A stretch of 64,000 nt of DNA from an uncultured beta proteobacterium (GCA_903845935.1 CAIMZI010000008.1:1-64000), one strand, 5' to 3'. Numbered from the stretch's first letter, positions 1-9,491 are shown. Program-made: numbers and translations. The notes: generated by a model not told the origin, from the letters alone.

Positions 1-115
1 GATCCACTGCAAGATCGTTTGAGATAGTGGGCCATTGCTGCGGCGGGACCGCGTTAAATGGCTTTCGCTGCAGCGCACAACGTAAAATGTGGCTCCAATC
101 TCTGCAAAATTTTCA

Positions 116-952
116 ATGCGCCGCACCCCGAAACACATACGCTCACTGTGTACCCTCATTGCAACATCGTTGCTGTGCATTCTAGGCACCAGCTGCTTTG
201 CTGCTGGCTCGGTCTATCTGGAAGAGCTAACGTCATTTGAGTTGCGCGCCGCCATCGCCAACGGCAACACCACCGCCTTGATACCCATTGGCGGCACCGA
301 GCAAAACGGCCCGCACATGGCCTTGGGTAAGCACAATCTGCGCGTCAAGGTCCTGGCCGGGCAAATTGCCCAAAAACTGGGCAACGCCATCGTGGCACCG
401 GTGCTGGCCTATGTGCCGGAGGGCGGCATATCCCCGCCGGTGGCGCATATGCGCTTTAGCGGCACCCTGTCGATTGCCGACGCCACCTTCGAGGCGATTT
501 TGGAGTCCACCGCCAGAAGCCTCAAGCAGCATGGTTTTCACGATGTCGTATTTCTGGGAGACCACGGTGGCTACCAGAAGAGCGAGCTGCGTGCCGCTGA
601 AGCCATTAACAAGGAATGGGCTGCCGACAAACGTTGCCGTGCCCTGGCTCTGACGGCGTATTACGACGCGTCGCAGGCGCCCTACATCCAGTTCCTGCGC
701 GGCAAGGGCTACTCAGACGCGGAAATTGGTACCCATGCCGGCTTGGCCGACACCTCGATGTTGCTGGCCATAGACAAGTCCTTGGTGCGCACCGAACTGC
801 TGGCAGAAGGCGCCAAGACCGGCCCCGCCGATGGCGTTTACGGCGACCCCCGCAAGGCCTCGGCCGAGCTGGGGCAGGTCGGCATACGCGGCATTGTGGA
901 CAAGTCGGTACAAGCCATACAAGAAGCTGTCAAACAGCATGCCTCTCGATAA
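116..952 (+). CDS. Exported creatininase-family protein
   Basis: Creatininase/creatinine amidohydrolase-fold protein; the substrate is unknown. Family motifs are present: GGTEQNGPHMALGKHN at about residues 59-74 and GDHGGYQ at about 149-155. The classical family motif is EQHGPH followed by an Asp, so one usual metal-ligand His is Asn here and the Asp region reads KHN. The N-terminus (MRRTPKHIRS then a hydrophobic stretch ending CFA) looks like a signal peptide, so the protein probably acts in the periplasm. The ATG at 116 puts the basic residues directly before the hydrophobic core; an in-frame GTG at 89 would add nine residues. A YVTN beta-propeller gene follows after 18 bases, so the two are probably co-transcribed. 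Confidence 0.82.
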   Translation: MRRTPKHIRSLCTLIATSLLCILGTSCFAAGSVYLEELTSFELRAAIANGNTTALIPIGGTEQNGPHMALGKHNLRVKVLAGQIAQKLGNAIVAPVLAYVPEGGISPPVAHMRFSGTLSIADATFEAILESTARSLKQHGFHDVVFLGDHGGYQKSELRAAEAINKEWAADKRCRALALTAYYDASQAPYIQFLRGKGYSDAEIGTHAGLADTSMLLAIDKSLVRTELLAEGAKTGPADGVYGDPRKASAELGQVGIRGIVDKSVQAIQEAVKQHASR

Positions 953-970
953 ACCCTAGAAAGACCAGTC

Positions 971-2230
971 GTGAATTTAAAAATTAAAAAAATCGGCGCC
1001 TTCGCTTGTGCATCCCTAATGATTGCTGCAGTTTCCGGTCTTGAAGCCACCGCCACGCCCGCCGCCGCGGCAAGCGCCAAAGCGGTGATCAACACCGTGC
1101 CCGGCATGGCCGCCGTGCTAGACCCGGACAACCTCTATAGCGAAACCCGTGCCGACCAAATACTGCCGGCCGTCAAGGCCGATCTGGAGCGCATCTATGT
1201 GCCCAATCTGCGCGGCAACAACGTCACGGTGATCGACCCAACCACCCTGAAGGTGGTGGACCGCTTCAAGGTCGGGCGCGCGCCGCAGCACATTGTTCCC
1301 TCCTGGGATATGCGCACTCTGTGGGTGGCCAACAATGCCGAACGTGGCAATGACGGTAGCCTGACGCCGGTGGACCCGCGCACCGGCAAGCCCGGTACGG
1401 CGATTCCCGTGGACGACCCCTATAACGTTTATTTCACACCCGACGGTCAGTCCACTATCGTGGTGGCCGAGGCCAAGCATCGGCTGGATTTTCGCGATCC
1501 CAAAACGCTGAAGCTGCAGTATTCCATCGATGCGCCCAAGTGCGGCGGCATCAACCATGGCGACTTTTCCATCGACGGCCGCTACGCGATCTTTACCTGC
1601 GAGTTCGAGGGCAGCGTGGCCAAGATCGACCTGGTGAACAAAAGCCTGGTGGGCTATTTGAAGCTGGAGATGCCCAAGACACGTTTCAAGGACAGCGTCA
1701 AGTCGCCCAACCCGCTGGAAACGGAAATCTGCAGCGCCAAAAAGGGCATGCCGCAGGACATCCGCATTTCGCCCAACGGCAAGTTGTTTTATGTCGCCGA
1801 CATGGAGGCCGATGGCGTGCATTTGTTGGACGGCGATGCCTTCAAGGAAGTGGGCTTTATTGCCACCGGAGTCGCCGCCCATGGTCTGTACCCCAGTCGC
1901 GATGCCAAGCAGTTGTATGTGGCCAACCGGGGCTCGCATGCGATTCACGGCAAGCGCCATGGGCCCGGCAGCGTGACCGTGATTGATTTCGCCAGCAACA
2001 AGGTGCTTTCCAACTGGCCTGTGCCGGGTGGCGGCAGCCCCGATATGGGCAATGTCAGCGCCGACGGCAAGTGGCTGTGGTTGTCCGGCCGATTCGACGA
2101 TGTGGTTTACCGCTTTGACACCAGTTCCGGCAAGATGGACCAGATCGGCGTGGGCCTGGAGCCCCATGGCTTGGCTGTCTGGCCCCAACCCGGGCGCTAT
2201 TCCTTGGGCCATACCGGCAACTTCCGCTAG
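971..2230 (+). CDS. Exported YVTN-type beta-propeller protein
   Basis: A 419-residue protein with a signal peptide (about residues 1-35, basic start, hydrophobic core, Ala-rich end) and repeated YVTN/YncE-like blades such as RIYVPNLRGNNVTVIDP, LWVANNAERGN, LFYVADMEADGVHLLD and LYVANRGSHAI. Such seven-bladed propellers are usually periplasmic binding or scaffold proteins, sometimes redox-linked; no catalytic motif is visible. Cysteines near residues 191, 214 and 254 could form disulfides. The start is GTG at 971, just after the creatininase stop, and the pair is likely one operon. The function is inferred only at fold level. Confidence 0.85.
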   Translation: MNLKIKKIGAFACASLMIAAVSGLEATATPAAAASAKAVINTVPGMAAVLDPDNLYSETRADQILPAVKADLERIYVPNLRGNNVTVIDPTTLKVVDRFKVGRAPQHIVPSWDMRTLWVANNAERGNDGSLTPVDPRTGKPGTAIPVDDPYNVYFTPDGQSTIVVAEAKHRLDFRDPKTLKLQYSIDAPKCGGINHGDFSIDGRYAIFTCEFEGSVAKIDLVNKSLVGYLKLEMPKTRFKDSVKSPNPLETEICSAKKGMPQDIRISPNGKLFYVADMEADGVHLLDGDAFKEVGFIATGVAAHGLYPSRDAKQLYVANRGSHAIHGKRHGPGSVTVIDFASNKVLSNWPVPGGGSPDMGNVSADGKWLWLSGRFDDVVYRFDTSSGKMDQIGVGLEPHGLAVWPQPGRYSLGHTGNFR

Positions 2231-2314
2231 ACACAGGAGCACCGCTGGTACGCCATCTGGCTGGCGGCAGGGCGGTGGCAATGGCCCCGGTGGTTTGCGG
2301 GACCCAACCTGGCC

Positions 2315-3229
2315 TTACAGGGCAGCTGCCATCTGAAGGATTTGTTGCACCTGCATGGCAATGGGCGCTGGCACCGACAGTTCGCCCTGCATGACGGCCC
2401 GGATATAAGCGGCGGTGCTAGGTGCATCGCGTGAAGGCAATTCGGGCAGGCTGGCGAGAACACCCGACTGATGCTCTTGCACCGCGCTGGCCTGTCCGCG
2501 CAGCATGCAGCGCATGGTGGGCATTCTTCTGGGGTCGGCAACCGCCTCACCCTCGGTGCCCCGAATCAGCATCGCAGTGGATTGCATGCTGCACAACACT
2601 TGCTCCATGGACTGTGCATACTCTGGATGCGTGTAGCTGGTGACCAGCAGCTGCGGACCGCTGCAGGGAAGCATCAGCTTGACCAAACTGTGCGCCGGAT
2701 TGCGCAGCTTGATGGTGCGCCTGACATCCAGCAAACGCTGCAAGCCCGCGTGCAATTGATCCGTAGGAAAGAACGTCAGCTCACCGCCTGCCACCGGTTC
2801 TGTCACCGCACGCGGCAAGACATCCAGGGCGGCCAATACCTCGGACGTGAACACCCGCTTGTCTTCGGTGGCTGTGCCGTGCATGACGACCGGAAACCCT
2901 TCCCGCGCCAGCAGCAGGGCCAGCAAAGGTGTGAGCACCGGAAGCTTGCGCGCACCGTTGTATGTTGGGATCACGACGGCGGGACGGTGGGGTGCTGTAG
3001 GGCAAATCTGAATTTTGGTCAGGCGCTGCTGGGTGGCATCTAGAAAGCCGCACATTTCCTCGGTGCTTTCGCCCTTGATGCGCATGGCGATGCAAAACGC
3101 GCCCACTTCCAGATCGCTGACCGCTCCATCCAGAATTTGCCCCAGCATATCGGCCGATTCCCCTCTGGAGAGCGCGCGCGCGCCGTCTTTTCCGCGGCCA
3201 ATTTCCTTGATGTAATGTCCTATGGTCAT
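2315..3229 (-). CDS. ybiB: YbiB-like protein, anthranilate phosphoribosyltransferase-fold (TrpD2) family
   Basis: A 304-residue protein beginning MTIGHYIKEIGRGKDGARAL, with the helical N-terminal domain (GESADMLGQILDGAVSDLEVGAFCIAMRIKGES) and nucleoside-phosphorylase-like body of the TrpD2/YbiB family. E. coli YbiB binds nucleic acids and is not an anthranilate phosphoribosyltransferase, so a DNA/RNA-binding role is expected from the family. The ATG at 3229 is preceded by GGAGG about 11 bases upstream. An in-frame extension to 3346 exists but its residues are unlike the family. It is divergent from the small gene starting at 3397. No clear LexA box was seen in the intergenic region. Confidence 0.85.
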   Translation of the reverse strand: MTIGHYIKEIGRGKDGARALSRGESADMLGQILDGAVSDLEVGAFCIAMRIKGESTEEMCGFLDATQQRLTKIQICPTAPHRPAVVIPTYNGARKLPVLTPLLALLLAREGFPVVMHGTATEDKRVFTSEVLAALDVLPRAVTEPVAGGELTFFPTDQLHAGLQRLLDVRRTIKLRNPAHSLVKLMLPCSGPQLLVTSYTHPEYAQSMEQVLCSMQSTAMLIRGTEGEAVADPRRMPTMRCMLRGQASAVQEHQSGVLASLPELPSRDAPSTAAYIRAVMQGELSVPAPIAMQVQQILQMAAAL

Positions 3230-3396
3230 GCGGTCATTGTCCTCCAGGAACGCGCACTTTTTCCGATGAAAAACGGGCGGCGTTGGATGCTGTTTGCGCA
3301 TCATATTTCGATCAAGTTTTTTTGTTGTCGATTGGGCAAGATCCATCCATGTTTAACCCTGATGAAGTCGCTGTTCATTGCGACGGAAAGAGGAAT

Positions 3397-3801
3397 ATGG
3401 GTGCCAAATCGAAATCTCATCAAGCCTTGCAAGTCGTACTTGGAAGCCAAACCATCAAGGCCTTTGTTGCCGCGCCCAAGGAGTTCAAGGTCTTGGGCAT
3501 CGTGCGCATGGGCATGGAGTTTGGGCTGTTGGCCACCACGGCTTCGGGTACTTACGTGCGGGTCAATGGCTCCACGGTAAAACCGCTGCGCAGCGAAGCG
3601 GTCGAAGAGGCGATCAAAATAGCGCGCTCCAGCGGTCGAGGTGAGTCGTATGCTGCGTCGCGCATGCATGGCGGAACGACCGTCAATGCCACTCCATCTT
3701 CTGCCGCCGTGATCGTTCGCAAGCGCCGCCGTCACATCGAAGCGCCCGAATTCCGGCAAGAGCCAGCGGTCAACTCTCCCCAGCATCAGGAAGCGGCCTA
3801 A
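3397..3801 (+). CDS. Small uncharacterised protein with basic C-terminal segment
   Basis: A 134-residue soluble-looking protein that I do not recognise. It starts MGAKSKSHQALQVVLGSQ, has a compact alternating middle (IKAFVAAPKEFKVLGIVRMG, then LLATTASGTYVRVNG) and a C-terminal tail with a basic patch VRKRRRH near residue 109. No signal peptide or membrane segment is visible. The ATG at 3397 has a good Shine-Dalgarno (AAAGAGGA) six bases upstream. An in-frame ATG at 3349 would add 16 residues but has no such site. The fold and role are unknown; the basic patch allows nucleic-acid binding, but this is inference. Confidence 0.65.
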   Translation: MGAKSKSHQALQVVLGSQTIKAFVAAPKEFKVLGIVRMGMEFGLLATTASGTYVRVNGSTVKPLRSEAVEEAIKIARSSGRGESYAASRMHGGTTVNATPSSAAVIVRKRRRHIEAPEFRQEPAVNSPQHQEAA

Positions 3802-3817
3802 TCGGGCGCTGCTGACG

Positions 3818-3847
3818 GAGCAAGGCCAGACGCGCGTGGCCTTGCTC
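3818..3847. repeat. Inverted repeat (11-bp arms) upstream of tsaD
   Basis: GAGCAAGGCCA (3818-3828) and TGGCCTTGCTC (3837-3847) pair perfectly around an 8-base loop. The repeat lies 16 bases after the stop of the small gene and 14 bases before the tsaD ATG. There is no T-run behind it, so it is at best an imperfect terminator for the upstream gene, or a hairpin in the tsaD leader. Confidence 0.5.
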
Positions 3848-3860
3848 TAAACTGCGCCCT

Positions 3861-4940
3861 ATGGTGCAAAAGTTATTGGTATTGGGAATCGAGTCTTCGT
3901 GCGACGAAACGGGCGCGGCCTTGGTGGAGTTTGAAGCGTCCGCAGCTGTAACGCAAATCCCTTCCCTCCTGTCGCATGCTTTGTTTAGCCAGATCGAAAT
4001 GCACCAGGCCTTTGGCGGCGTGGTGCCCGAGTTGGCCAGTCGCGACCATATCCGCAGGGTGCTGCCGCTGATTAGCCAGGTCCTGCAAACGGCAGGGCGC
4101 ACGCTGGCTGAGCTGGATGTCATCGCCTACACCCGCGGGCCGGGTCTGGCCGGCGCCTTGCTGGTGGGGGCCGGCGTGGCCTGCGCCCTGGGCGCTGCCC
4201 TGGGCAAGCCTGTGTTGGGCGTACACCATCTGGAGGGGCATTTGCTGTCGCCATTTTTAAGCGCCGATCCGCCCCAATTCCCCTTTGTGGCCCTGCTGGT
4301 GTCCGGCGGTCATACCCAATTGATGCGTGTGGACGGTGTCGGGCGTTACCAGCTTCTGGGCGAGTCGATTGACGATGCCGCTGGTGAAGCCTTTGACAAG
4401 TCCGCCAAGCTAATGGGTCTGGACTATCCGGGTGGGCCACTGCTGGCGCGCATGGCTGAGCAAGGCAATCCAAAAGCCTATGCACTGCCCAGGCCCTTGT
4501 TGCACAGTGGCAATCTGGATTTTTCATTTGCCGGCTTGAAGACTGCCGTCCTGGTGCAGGCGCAAAAAATGCGCACGGCTGCGGGGGTTGCCCAATTTCA
4601 GGATTTGGACCCATTGCAACAGCGTGACCTTGCGGCTTCCACGCAGGCCGCCATTGTCGACGTGCTGCTCAAGAAGTCGATGACGGCATTGAAGGAAACC
4701 GGTTTGAAACGGCTGGTGGTGGCGGGTGGCGTGGGAGCCAATCGCCACCTGCGTTCGCAGCTGGATGAGGCATGCGCTAAACGCCAGGTCAGGGTGCATT
4801 ATCCGGAGCTGCATTTGTGTACCGACAACGGCGCCATGATTGCCCTGGCCGCCGCCATGCGGCTACAAAGTGGCATGCAACAGCCCACCATGCACTACGC
4901 CTTTGACGTCAAGCCACGCTGGCCCCTGGCTGCGCTTTAG
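3861..4940 (+). CDS. tsaD: tRNA N6-threonylcarbamoyladenosine (t6A) transferase TsaD
   Basis: Transfers the threonylcarbamoyl group from TC-AMP to A37 of ANN-decoding tRNAs, working with TsaB and TsaE in the cytoplasm. The Kae1/Gcp family is clear: [14 protein letters not shown] at the N-terminus, the metal-binding [11 protein letters not shown] around residue 115, [25 protein letters not shown], and the C-terminal [10 protein letters not shown] and CTDNGAMIA blocks. The length (359) is somewhat above E. coli TsaD (337). The partner ATPase gene tsaE is in the same window near 50 kb. The start is ATG at 3861. Confidence 0.97.
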   Translation: MVQKLLVLGIESSCDETGAALVEFEASAAVTQIPSLLSHALFSQIEMHQAFGGVVPELASRDHIRRVLPLISQVLQTAGRTLAELDVIAYTRGPGLAGALLVGAGVACALGAALGKPVLGVHHLEGHLLSPFLSADPPQFPFVALLVSGGHTQLMRVDGVGRYQLLGESIDDAAGEAFDKSAKLMGLDYPGGPLLARMAEQGNPKAYALPRPLLHSGNLDFSFAGLKTAVLVQAQKMRTAAGVAQFQDLDPLQQRDLAASTQAAIVDVLLKKSMTALKETGLKRLVVAGGVGANRHLRSQLDEACAKRQVRVHYPELHLCTDNGAMIALAAAMRLQSGMQQPTMHYAFDVKPRWPLAAL

Positions 4941-4949
4941 ACCATGGGC

Positions 4950-4955
4950 TATAAT
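4950..4955 (+). promoter_or_regulatory. Possible -10 box of an rpsO promoter
   Basis: A perfect TATAAT hexamer starts ten bases after the tsaD stop and about 115 bases before rpsO. No good -35 hexamer lies 16-18 bases upstream, so the assignment rests on the -10 match and its position. Confidence 0.35.
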
Positions 4956-4960
4956 CTGCG

Positions 4961-5069
4961 GGCTTTGCATACTGCAAGGCGCACGTGTGGAGCAGTTCCA
5001 GCACCGCACGCAAGTTCATCAACCGGGACAGCACCCTCTGCGGTGTGTCGCCCCAACAGGAAATGAAGA
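4961..5069 (+). promoter_or_regulatory. rpsO leader with hairpin, possible S15 autoregulatory region
   Basis: The untranslated region before rpsO contains a hairpin (GCTTTGCA, loop TAC, TGCAAGGC, with one G-U pair) near 4963-4981, followed by further GC-rich sequence and the Shine-Dalgarno AGGAAATGAAGA before the ATG at 5070. S15 represses its own mRNA through leader structures in several bacterial groups. That this leader works likewise is inference. Confidence 0.35.
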
Positions 5070-5336
5070 ATGATTGCATCCAGCATTAAAGCCACCGTTG
5101 TCAAAGACAACGCCCGCAGTGTCGGCGATACCGGCTCCCCAGAAGTGCAAGTCGCGCTGTTGACCGCCCGTATCAACGAACTCACACCCCACTTCAAGAC
5201 CCACGCCAAGGACCACCACGGTCGCCGCGGTCTGCTGCGCATGGTGAGCCGTCGCCGCAAGCTGCTCGACTACCTGAAGGGCAAGGATGCTGACCGTTAC
5301 ACCGCGCTGATTGCCAAGCTGGGCCTGCGCAAGTAA
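5070..5336 (+). CDS. rpsO: 30S ribosomal protein S15
   Basis: An 88-residue primary 16S rRNA-binding protein of the small subunit. The sequence matches S15 throughout: [41 protein letters not shown] and the C-terminal LGLRK. The length equals the family norm (88-89). The start at 5070 follows AGGAAATGAAG. Downstream is a strong intrinsic terminator and then pnp, the widely conserved rpsO-pnp order. Confidence 0.99.
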   Translation: MIASSIKATVVKDNARSVGDTGSPEVQVALLTARINELTPHFKTHAKDHHGRRGLLRMVSRRRKLLDYLKGKDADRYTALIAKLGLRK

Positions 5337-5356
5337 GCGAAATCAAATTTGATGAA

Positions 5357-5391
5357 GCGCCTGAGTTAGGACACTAGCTCAGGCGTTTTTT
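5357..5391 (+). terminator. Rho-independent terminator after rpsO
   Basis: CGCCTGAG (5358-5365) and CTCAGGCG (5378-5385) form a perfect 8-bp stem around a 12-base loop and are followed directly by six T residues. It lies 22 bases after the rpsO stop and would separate most rpsO transcripts from pnp. Confidence 0.92.
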
Positions 5392-5428
5392 ACTTCGGAG
5401 ACGGCAAAAGCAGAGCGAAAGCTGTGTC

Positions 5429-5463
5429 ATTCCAGCGTCATTTGACGCAAGTGCCGCTGGAAT
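5429..5463 (+). promoter_or_regulatory. Overlapping inverted repeats in the pnp leader
   Basis: ATTCCAGCG (5429-5437) is complementary to CGCTGGAAT (5455-5463). A second tight hairpin, GCGTCA-TT-TGACGC (5435-5448), uses part of the same left arm, so the two structures exclude each other. They sit between the rpsO terminator and pnp. In E. coli a stem-loop in this place is cut by RNase III and mediates PNPase autoregulation; the same role here is inference. Confidence 0.45.
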
Positions 5464-5552
5464 GGCATCGTGGACTGCGGCGTTGAATCCGGGCTTGGGT
5501 GAGGTGGCCTGTACCTCCCAAATCGTTTCCGAAATCAATGGAGAAAAGCAAA

Positions 5553-7667
5553 ATGACGATGTTCAAAAAAGTGACTAAGACTTTCCAATGGGGACAACAT
5601 ACGGTCACCATGGAAACCGGCGAAATCGCCCGCCAATCCAGCGGCGCTGTGCTGCTGGACATGGACGGCACCGTGGTGCTGGCCACCGTGGTTGCCAAGA
5701 CCGAAGGCAAGGCCGGTCAGGACTTCTTCCCCCTGACCGTCGACTACCTCGAAAAGACCTATGCCGCAGGCAAGATCCCCGGCAGCTTCTTCAAGCGCGA
5801 AGGCCGCCCCAGCGAGTTCGAGACGCTGACCAGCCGCCTGATCGACCGTCCGATTCGCCCCCTGTTCCCCGAAGGCTTCTTCAATGAAGTCCACGTCGTG
5901 GTGCACACCGTGTCCCTGAACCCCGAAGTCGATGCAGACATCGCCGCCCTGATTGCTGTCAGCGCTGCGCTGTCGGTGTCCGGCGTGCCCTTTAGCGGCC
6001 CCATAGGCGCAGCCCGCGTCGGTTACGTCAATGGCGAATATGTGCTCAACCCCGGTCAAACCGCTCGCAAGGGCTCGGTGATGGACCTGGTGGTTGCAGG
6101 TACCGAAGCCGCTGTGCTGATGGTGGAAAGCGAAGCGCAACAACTGTCCGAAGAAATCATGCTGGGCGCGGTGGTCTATGGCCATCAGCAAGGCAATATC
6201 GCCATCAACGCCATCCACGAACTCGTGCGTGACGCCGGCAAGCCAATGTGGGACTGGAAAGCCCCCGCCAAGGACGAAGCCCTGATCGCCAAGATCGACG
6301 GCCTGGCCAAGGATAAACTGGTTGCCGCCTACCAAATCCGCAACAAGCAGGCCCGCACCCAAGCCTGCCGCGCTGCCTATTCCGAAGTCATGGCTGCCCT
6401 GAAGGCAGAAGGCGCTGCGTTTGATTCCGTGGCCATTGAAGGCCTGCTGTTCGAAATCGAAGCCAAGATCGTGCGCAGCCAGATTCTGGCCGGCGAGCCC
6501 CGCATCGACGGCCGCGACACGCGTACCGTGCGCCCCATCGAAATCCGCAACGGCGTGCTGCCCCGCACCCACGGTTCCGCCCTGTTCACACGCGGCGAAA
6601 CCCAGGCCCTGGTGGTCACCACGCTGGGCACCGAGCGCGATGCCCAGCGCATCGACGCTTTGAGCGGCGAGTATGAAGACCGCTTCATGCTGCACTACAA
6701 CATGCCTCCCTTCGCCACCGGCGAAACCGGCCGCGTCGGCACGCCCAAGCGCCGCGAAATTGGCCACGGTCGTCTGGCCAAGCGCGCACTGGTTGCCTGC
6801 CTGCCCAACAAGGAAGACTTCCCCTACACCATGCGTGTCGTGTCGGAAATCACCGAGTCCAATGGCTCCTCGTCGATGGCTTCGGTCTGTGGCGGTTGCC
6901 TCTCCTTGATGGACGCTGGCGTGCCCATGAAGGCACACGTGGCCGGTATCGCCATGGGCCTGATCAAGGAAGACAACCGCTTTGCGGTGTTGACCGACAT
7001 CCTGGGCGATGAAGATCACCTGGGCGACATGGACTTCAAGGTGGCCGGCACCACCAACGGTATTACCGCGCTGCAGATGGACATCAAGATCCAGGGCATT
7101 ACCAAGGAAATCATGCAAGTGGCTTTGGCCCAGGCCAAGGAAGCCCGCATGCACATTCTGGGCAAGATGCAAGAAGCCATGTCGGAAGCCAAGACCGAAG
7201 TGTCCAACTTCGCTCCCCGTCTGTTCACCATGAAGATCAATCCCGAGAAGATTCGTGACGTGATCGGCAAGGGCGGCTCAGTCATCCGTGCGCTGACCGA
7301 AGAAACCGGCACCCAGATCAACATCGAGGAAGATGGCACCATCACCATCGCGTCCGCCGATCCGGCCAAGGCCGAAGAAGCCAAGCGCCGCATCGAGCAG
7401 ATCACCGCAGAAGTGGAAATCGGCAAGGTCTACGAAGGCCCTATCACCAAGATCCTGGACTTCGGCGCCCTGGTCAACCTGCTGCCCGGCAAGGACGGTC
7501 TGCTGCACATCAGCCAGATTGCCCATGAACGCGTGGAAAAGGTTTCCGACTACCTGTCCGAAGGGCAGATCGTCAAGGTCAAGGTCATGGAAACCGATGA
7601 GAAGGGCCGCATCAAGTTGTCCATGAAGGCCTTGCTGGATCGTCCTTCGCACGACCACCAGGCTTAA
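5553..7667 (+). CDS. pnp: Polyribonucleotide nucleotidyltransferase (PNPase)
   Basis: A phosphorolytic 3'-5' exoribonuclease, usually a trimer and a degradosome partner. The 704 residues show the full order of domains: first RNase PH domain ([19 protein letters not shown] onward), all-alpha linker, second RNase PH domain ([46 protein letters not shown]), KH domain ([19 protein letters not shown]) and C-terminal S1 domain ([20 protein letters not shown]). The ATG at 5553 gives [14 protein letters not shown], the usual Burkholderiales start, and follows a GGAGAA site; an in-frame extension to 5499 is not family-like. A terminator follows the gene. Confidence 0.98.
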   Translation: MTMFKKVTKTFQWGQHTVTMETGEIARQSSGAVLLDMDGTVVLATVVAKTEGKAGQDFFPLTVDYLEKTYAAGKIPGSFFKREGRPSEFETLTSRLIDRPIRPLFPEGFFNEVHVVVHTVSLNPEVDADIAALIAVSAALSVSGVPFSGPIGAARVGYVNGEYVLNPGQTARKGSVMDLVVAGTEAAVLMVESEAQQLSEEIMLGAVVYGHQQGNIAINAIHELVRDAGKPMWDWKAPAKDEALIAKIDGLAKDKLVAAYQIRNKQARTQACRAAYSEVMAALKAEGAAFDSVAIEGLLFEIEAKIVRSQILAGEPRIDGRDTRTVRPIEIRNGVLPRTHGSALFTRGETQALVVTTLGTERDAQRIDALSGEYEDRFMLHYNMPPFATGETGRVGTPKRREIGHGRLAKRALVACLPNKEDFPYTMRVVSEITESNGSSSMASVCGGCLSLMDAGVPMKAHVAGIAMGLIKEDNRFAVLTDILGDEDHLGDMDFKVAGTTNGITALQMDIKIQGITKEIMQVALAQAKEARMHILGKMQEAMSEAKTEVSNFAPRLFTMKINPEKIRDVIGKGGSVIRALTEETGTQINIEEDGTITIASADPAKAEEAKRRIEQITAEVEIGKVYEGPITKILDFGALVNLLPGKDGLLHISQIAHERVEKVSDYLSEGQIVKVKVMETDEKGRIKLSMKALLDRPSHDHQA

Positions 7668-7686
7668 GCACTAACGCAGCCTCAGG

Positions 7687-7718
7687 CGCCATCTGCGTAT
7701 TTTGCGCAGATGGCGTTT
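7687..7718 (+). terminator. Terminator-like hairpin after pnp
   Basis: CGCCATCTGCG (7687-7697) and CGCAGATGGCG (7705-7715) form a perfect 11-bp stem with a 7-base loop, followed by only TTT. The very stable stem 20 bases after the pnp stop fits a terminator, though the T-run is short and some read-through to the next gene is likely. Confidence 0.75.
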
Positions 7719-7731
7719 GAACTACCCATCC

Positions 7732-8751
7732 ATGAAAGTCATTGAAATTTCATCCTTCGGCGGCCCAGACGTTTTGCGTCTGGCCGAACGGCCCATGCCG
7801 ATTGCCGGTGCGGATGAGCTGTGCATCCGGGTTGGTGCCAGCGGTGTGAACCGCCCTGATGTCTTGCAGCGTGCCGGACATTACCCGGCACCCAACGGCG
7901 CCTCGGACATACCGGGCTTGGAAGTGGCCGGAACCATTGTCAGCGGTGACATGGCGGCCATGGCTGCGGCTGGGCTCAAAGTGGATGATCGCGTCTGTGC
8001 GTTGGTGGCCGGTGGTGGCTATGCCGAGTATTGCATTGCGCCGGTGGCCCAATGCCTGCCGGTGCCAAAGGGCTTTACGGACGTGCAGGCGGCCAGTCTG
8101 CCGGAGACCTTTTTCACCGTCTGGAGCAATGTGTTTGACCGTGGCCATCTGGTCGCCGGTGAGGCACTGTTGGTGCAGGGCGGTACCAGCGGCATTGGTG
8201 TCACAGCCATCCAACTGGCCAAGGCCATGGGTGCGACCGTGATCGCCACGGCGGGCACCGATGCCAAGTGCGAAGCGATGCTGGCCTTGGGTGCAGACCA
8301 TGCCATTAACTATAAGACTCAAGACTTTGAGGTCGAGGCGCTGCGCCTGACCGATGGGCGCGGCGTCGATGTGATTCTGGATATGGTGGCGGGGGACTAC
8401 GTGGCGCGTGAACTGCGCTGTCTGGCCGAGGATGGCCGTCTGGTCATCATTGCGGTGCAGGGCGGAGTCAAAAGTGAAATCAATGCGGGACTGGTGCTGC
8501 GAAAGCGCCTCACCGTGACCGGGTCCACGCTGCGGGTGCGGCCGGTTGCTTTCAAGCAGGCGATTGCACAGAACTGTTTGAACACGGTGTGGCCCTTGCT
8601 GGAAAGCGGGCGCATCAAGCCGGTGATCCACAGCGTGTTCGATGCGGTGGACGCCGAGCAGCTGACCGGCAGCGGTGCCGCTGCCGCGCATGCCCTGATG
8701 GAATCGAATCAGCATGTGGGAAAAATTATTTTACATTGGGGAACAGCATGA
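7732..8751 (+). CDS. NAD(P)H:quinone oxidoreductase, PIG3-like (zinc-independent MDR family)
   Basis: A 339-residue medium-chain dehydrogenase/reductase without the zinc-site cysteines. It resembles the TP53I3/PIG3 quinone oxidoreductase group: [33 protein letters not shown], and the nucleotide-binding [20 protein letters not shown]. It probably reduces quinones with NADPH. The ATG at 7732 is chosen because it gives the conserved MKVIE start; a longer in-frame start at 7702 lies inside the terminator hairpin. The stop overlaps the tpiA start in ATGA, implying translational coupling. Confidence 0.9.
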   Translation: MKVIEISSFGGPDVLRLAERPMPIAGADELCIRVGASGVNRPDVLQRAGHYPAPNGASDIPGLEVAGTIVSGDMAAMAAAGLKVDDRVCALVAGGGYAEYCIAPVAQCLPVPKGFTDVQAASLPETFFTVWSNVFDRGHLVAGEALLVQGGTSGIGVTAIQLAKAMGATVIATAGTDAKCEAMLALGADHAINYKTQDFEVEALRLTDGRGVDVILDMVAGDYVARELRCLAEDGRLVIIAVQGGVKSEINAGLVLRKRLTVTGSTLRVRPVAFKQAIAQNCLNTVWPLLESGRIKPVIHSVFDAVDAEQLTGSGAAAAHALMESNQHVGKIILHWGTA

Positions 8752-9491
8752 AGAAAAAACTGATCGCCGGTAATTGGAAGATGAACGGTACGGCAGCAAG
8801 CAACGCAGCGTTGCTGGAGGCCTTGCTGTCACAGTCTGCGGGCTGGAATTGCCTGGTTGCCGTTTGTGTGCCCGCTGTCTATATGGCGCAGGTACAAGCC
8901 ATCGTTGAAGGAACCGGCATTGCGCTGGGTTCGCAAGACGTGTCGGCCCAGGAATCTGGCGCCTATACCGGCGAAATTTCGGCCACCATGCTGAAAGATT
9001 TTGCTACGCGTTACGCCATCGTCGGTCATTCCGAGCGTCGCCAATTCCATGGCGAGACCGACGCCACCGTGGCTGCCAAGGCCACACGAGCATTGGCGGC
9101 AGGCATCACGCCCATCGTCTGTGTCGGTGAGACGCTGGCCGAACGCGAAGCGGGACGCACTGAAGAAGTGGTCAAACGCCAACTCGCTGCAGTGATCCAT
9201 GCCAATGGGCATTGCATCAGCGAAATTGTGGTGGCCTATGAGCCGGTCTGGGCGATCGGTACCGGCAAGACTGCCACGCCCGAAATGGCGCAGCAGGTGC
9301 ATGCCGTGCTCAGGGCGCAATTGCAAGCGGCCAGCGAACACGCAGACCGGGTGCAGATCCTGTACGGCGGCAGCATGAACGCGGCCAACGCGCAGCAATT
9401 GCTGGCGCAGCCAGACGTAGACGGCGGACTGGTGGGCGGTGCAGCCCTCAAGGCTGCCGATTTTTTAGCCATCATTGCCGCAGCCAGCTGA
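8748..9491 (+). CDS. tpiA: Triosephosphate isomerase
   Basis: Interconverts dihydroxyacetone phosphate and glyceraldehyde 3-phosphate. The 247 residues carry the TIM-barrel hallmarks: AGNWKMNG at the N-terminus, IVGHSERR with the electrophilic His, [16 protein letters not shown] with the catalytic Glu and the flexible loop 6, and YGGSMNAAN. The start ATG overlaps the preceding oxidoreductase stop by four bases. secG follows 34 bases downstream, a common arrangement in proteobacteria. Confidence 0.98.
   Translation: MKKKLIAGNWKMNGTAASNAALLEALLSQSAGWNCLVAVCVPAVYMAQVQAIVEGTGIALGSQDVSAQESGAYTGEISATMLKDFATRYAIVGHSERRQFHGETDATVAAKATRALAAGITPIVCVGETLAEREAGRTEEVVKRQLAAVIHANGHCISEIVVAYEPVWAIGTGKTATPEMAQQVHAVLRAQLQAASEHADRVQILYGGSMNAANAQQLLAQPDVDGGLVGGAALKAADFLAIIAAAS

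Noticed and set aside
3230-3396. LexA box in front of ybiB
   Set aside because: E. coli ybiB is SOS-linked, but no CTGT-N8-ACAG site could be found here.
5442-5470. TTGACG as a -35 box for a pnp promoter
   Set aside because: The hexamer is good, but no acceptable -10 lies 16-18 bases downstream.
5535-7172. Very long open frame on the minus strand opposite pnp
   Set aside because: It is His/Gly/Gln-rich, matches no family and is antisense to an unmistakable PNPase; GC-rich codon bias opens such frames.
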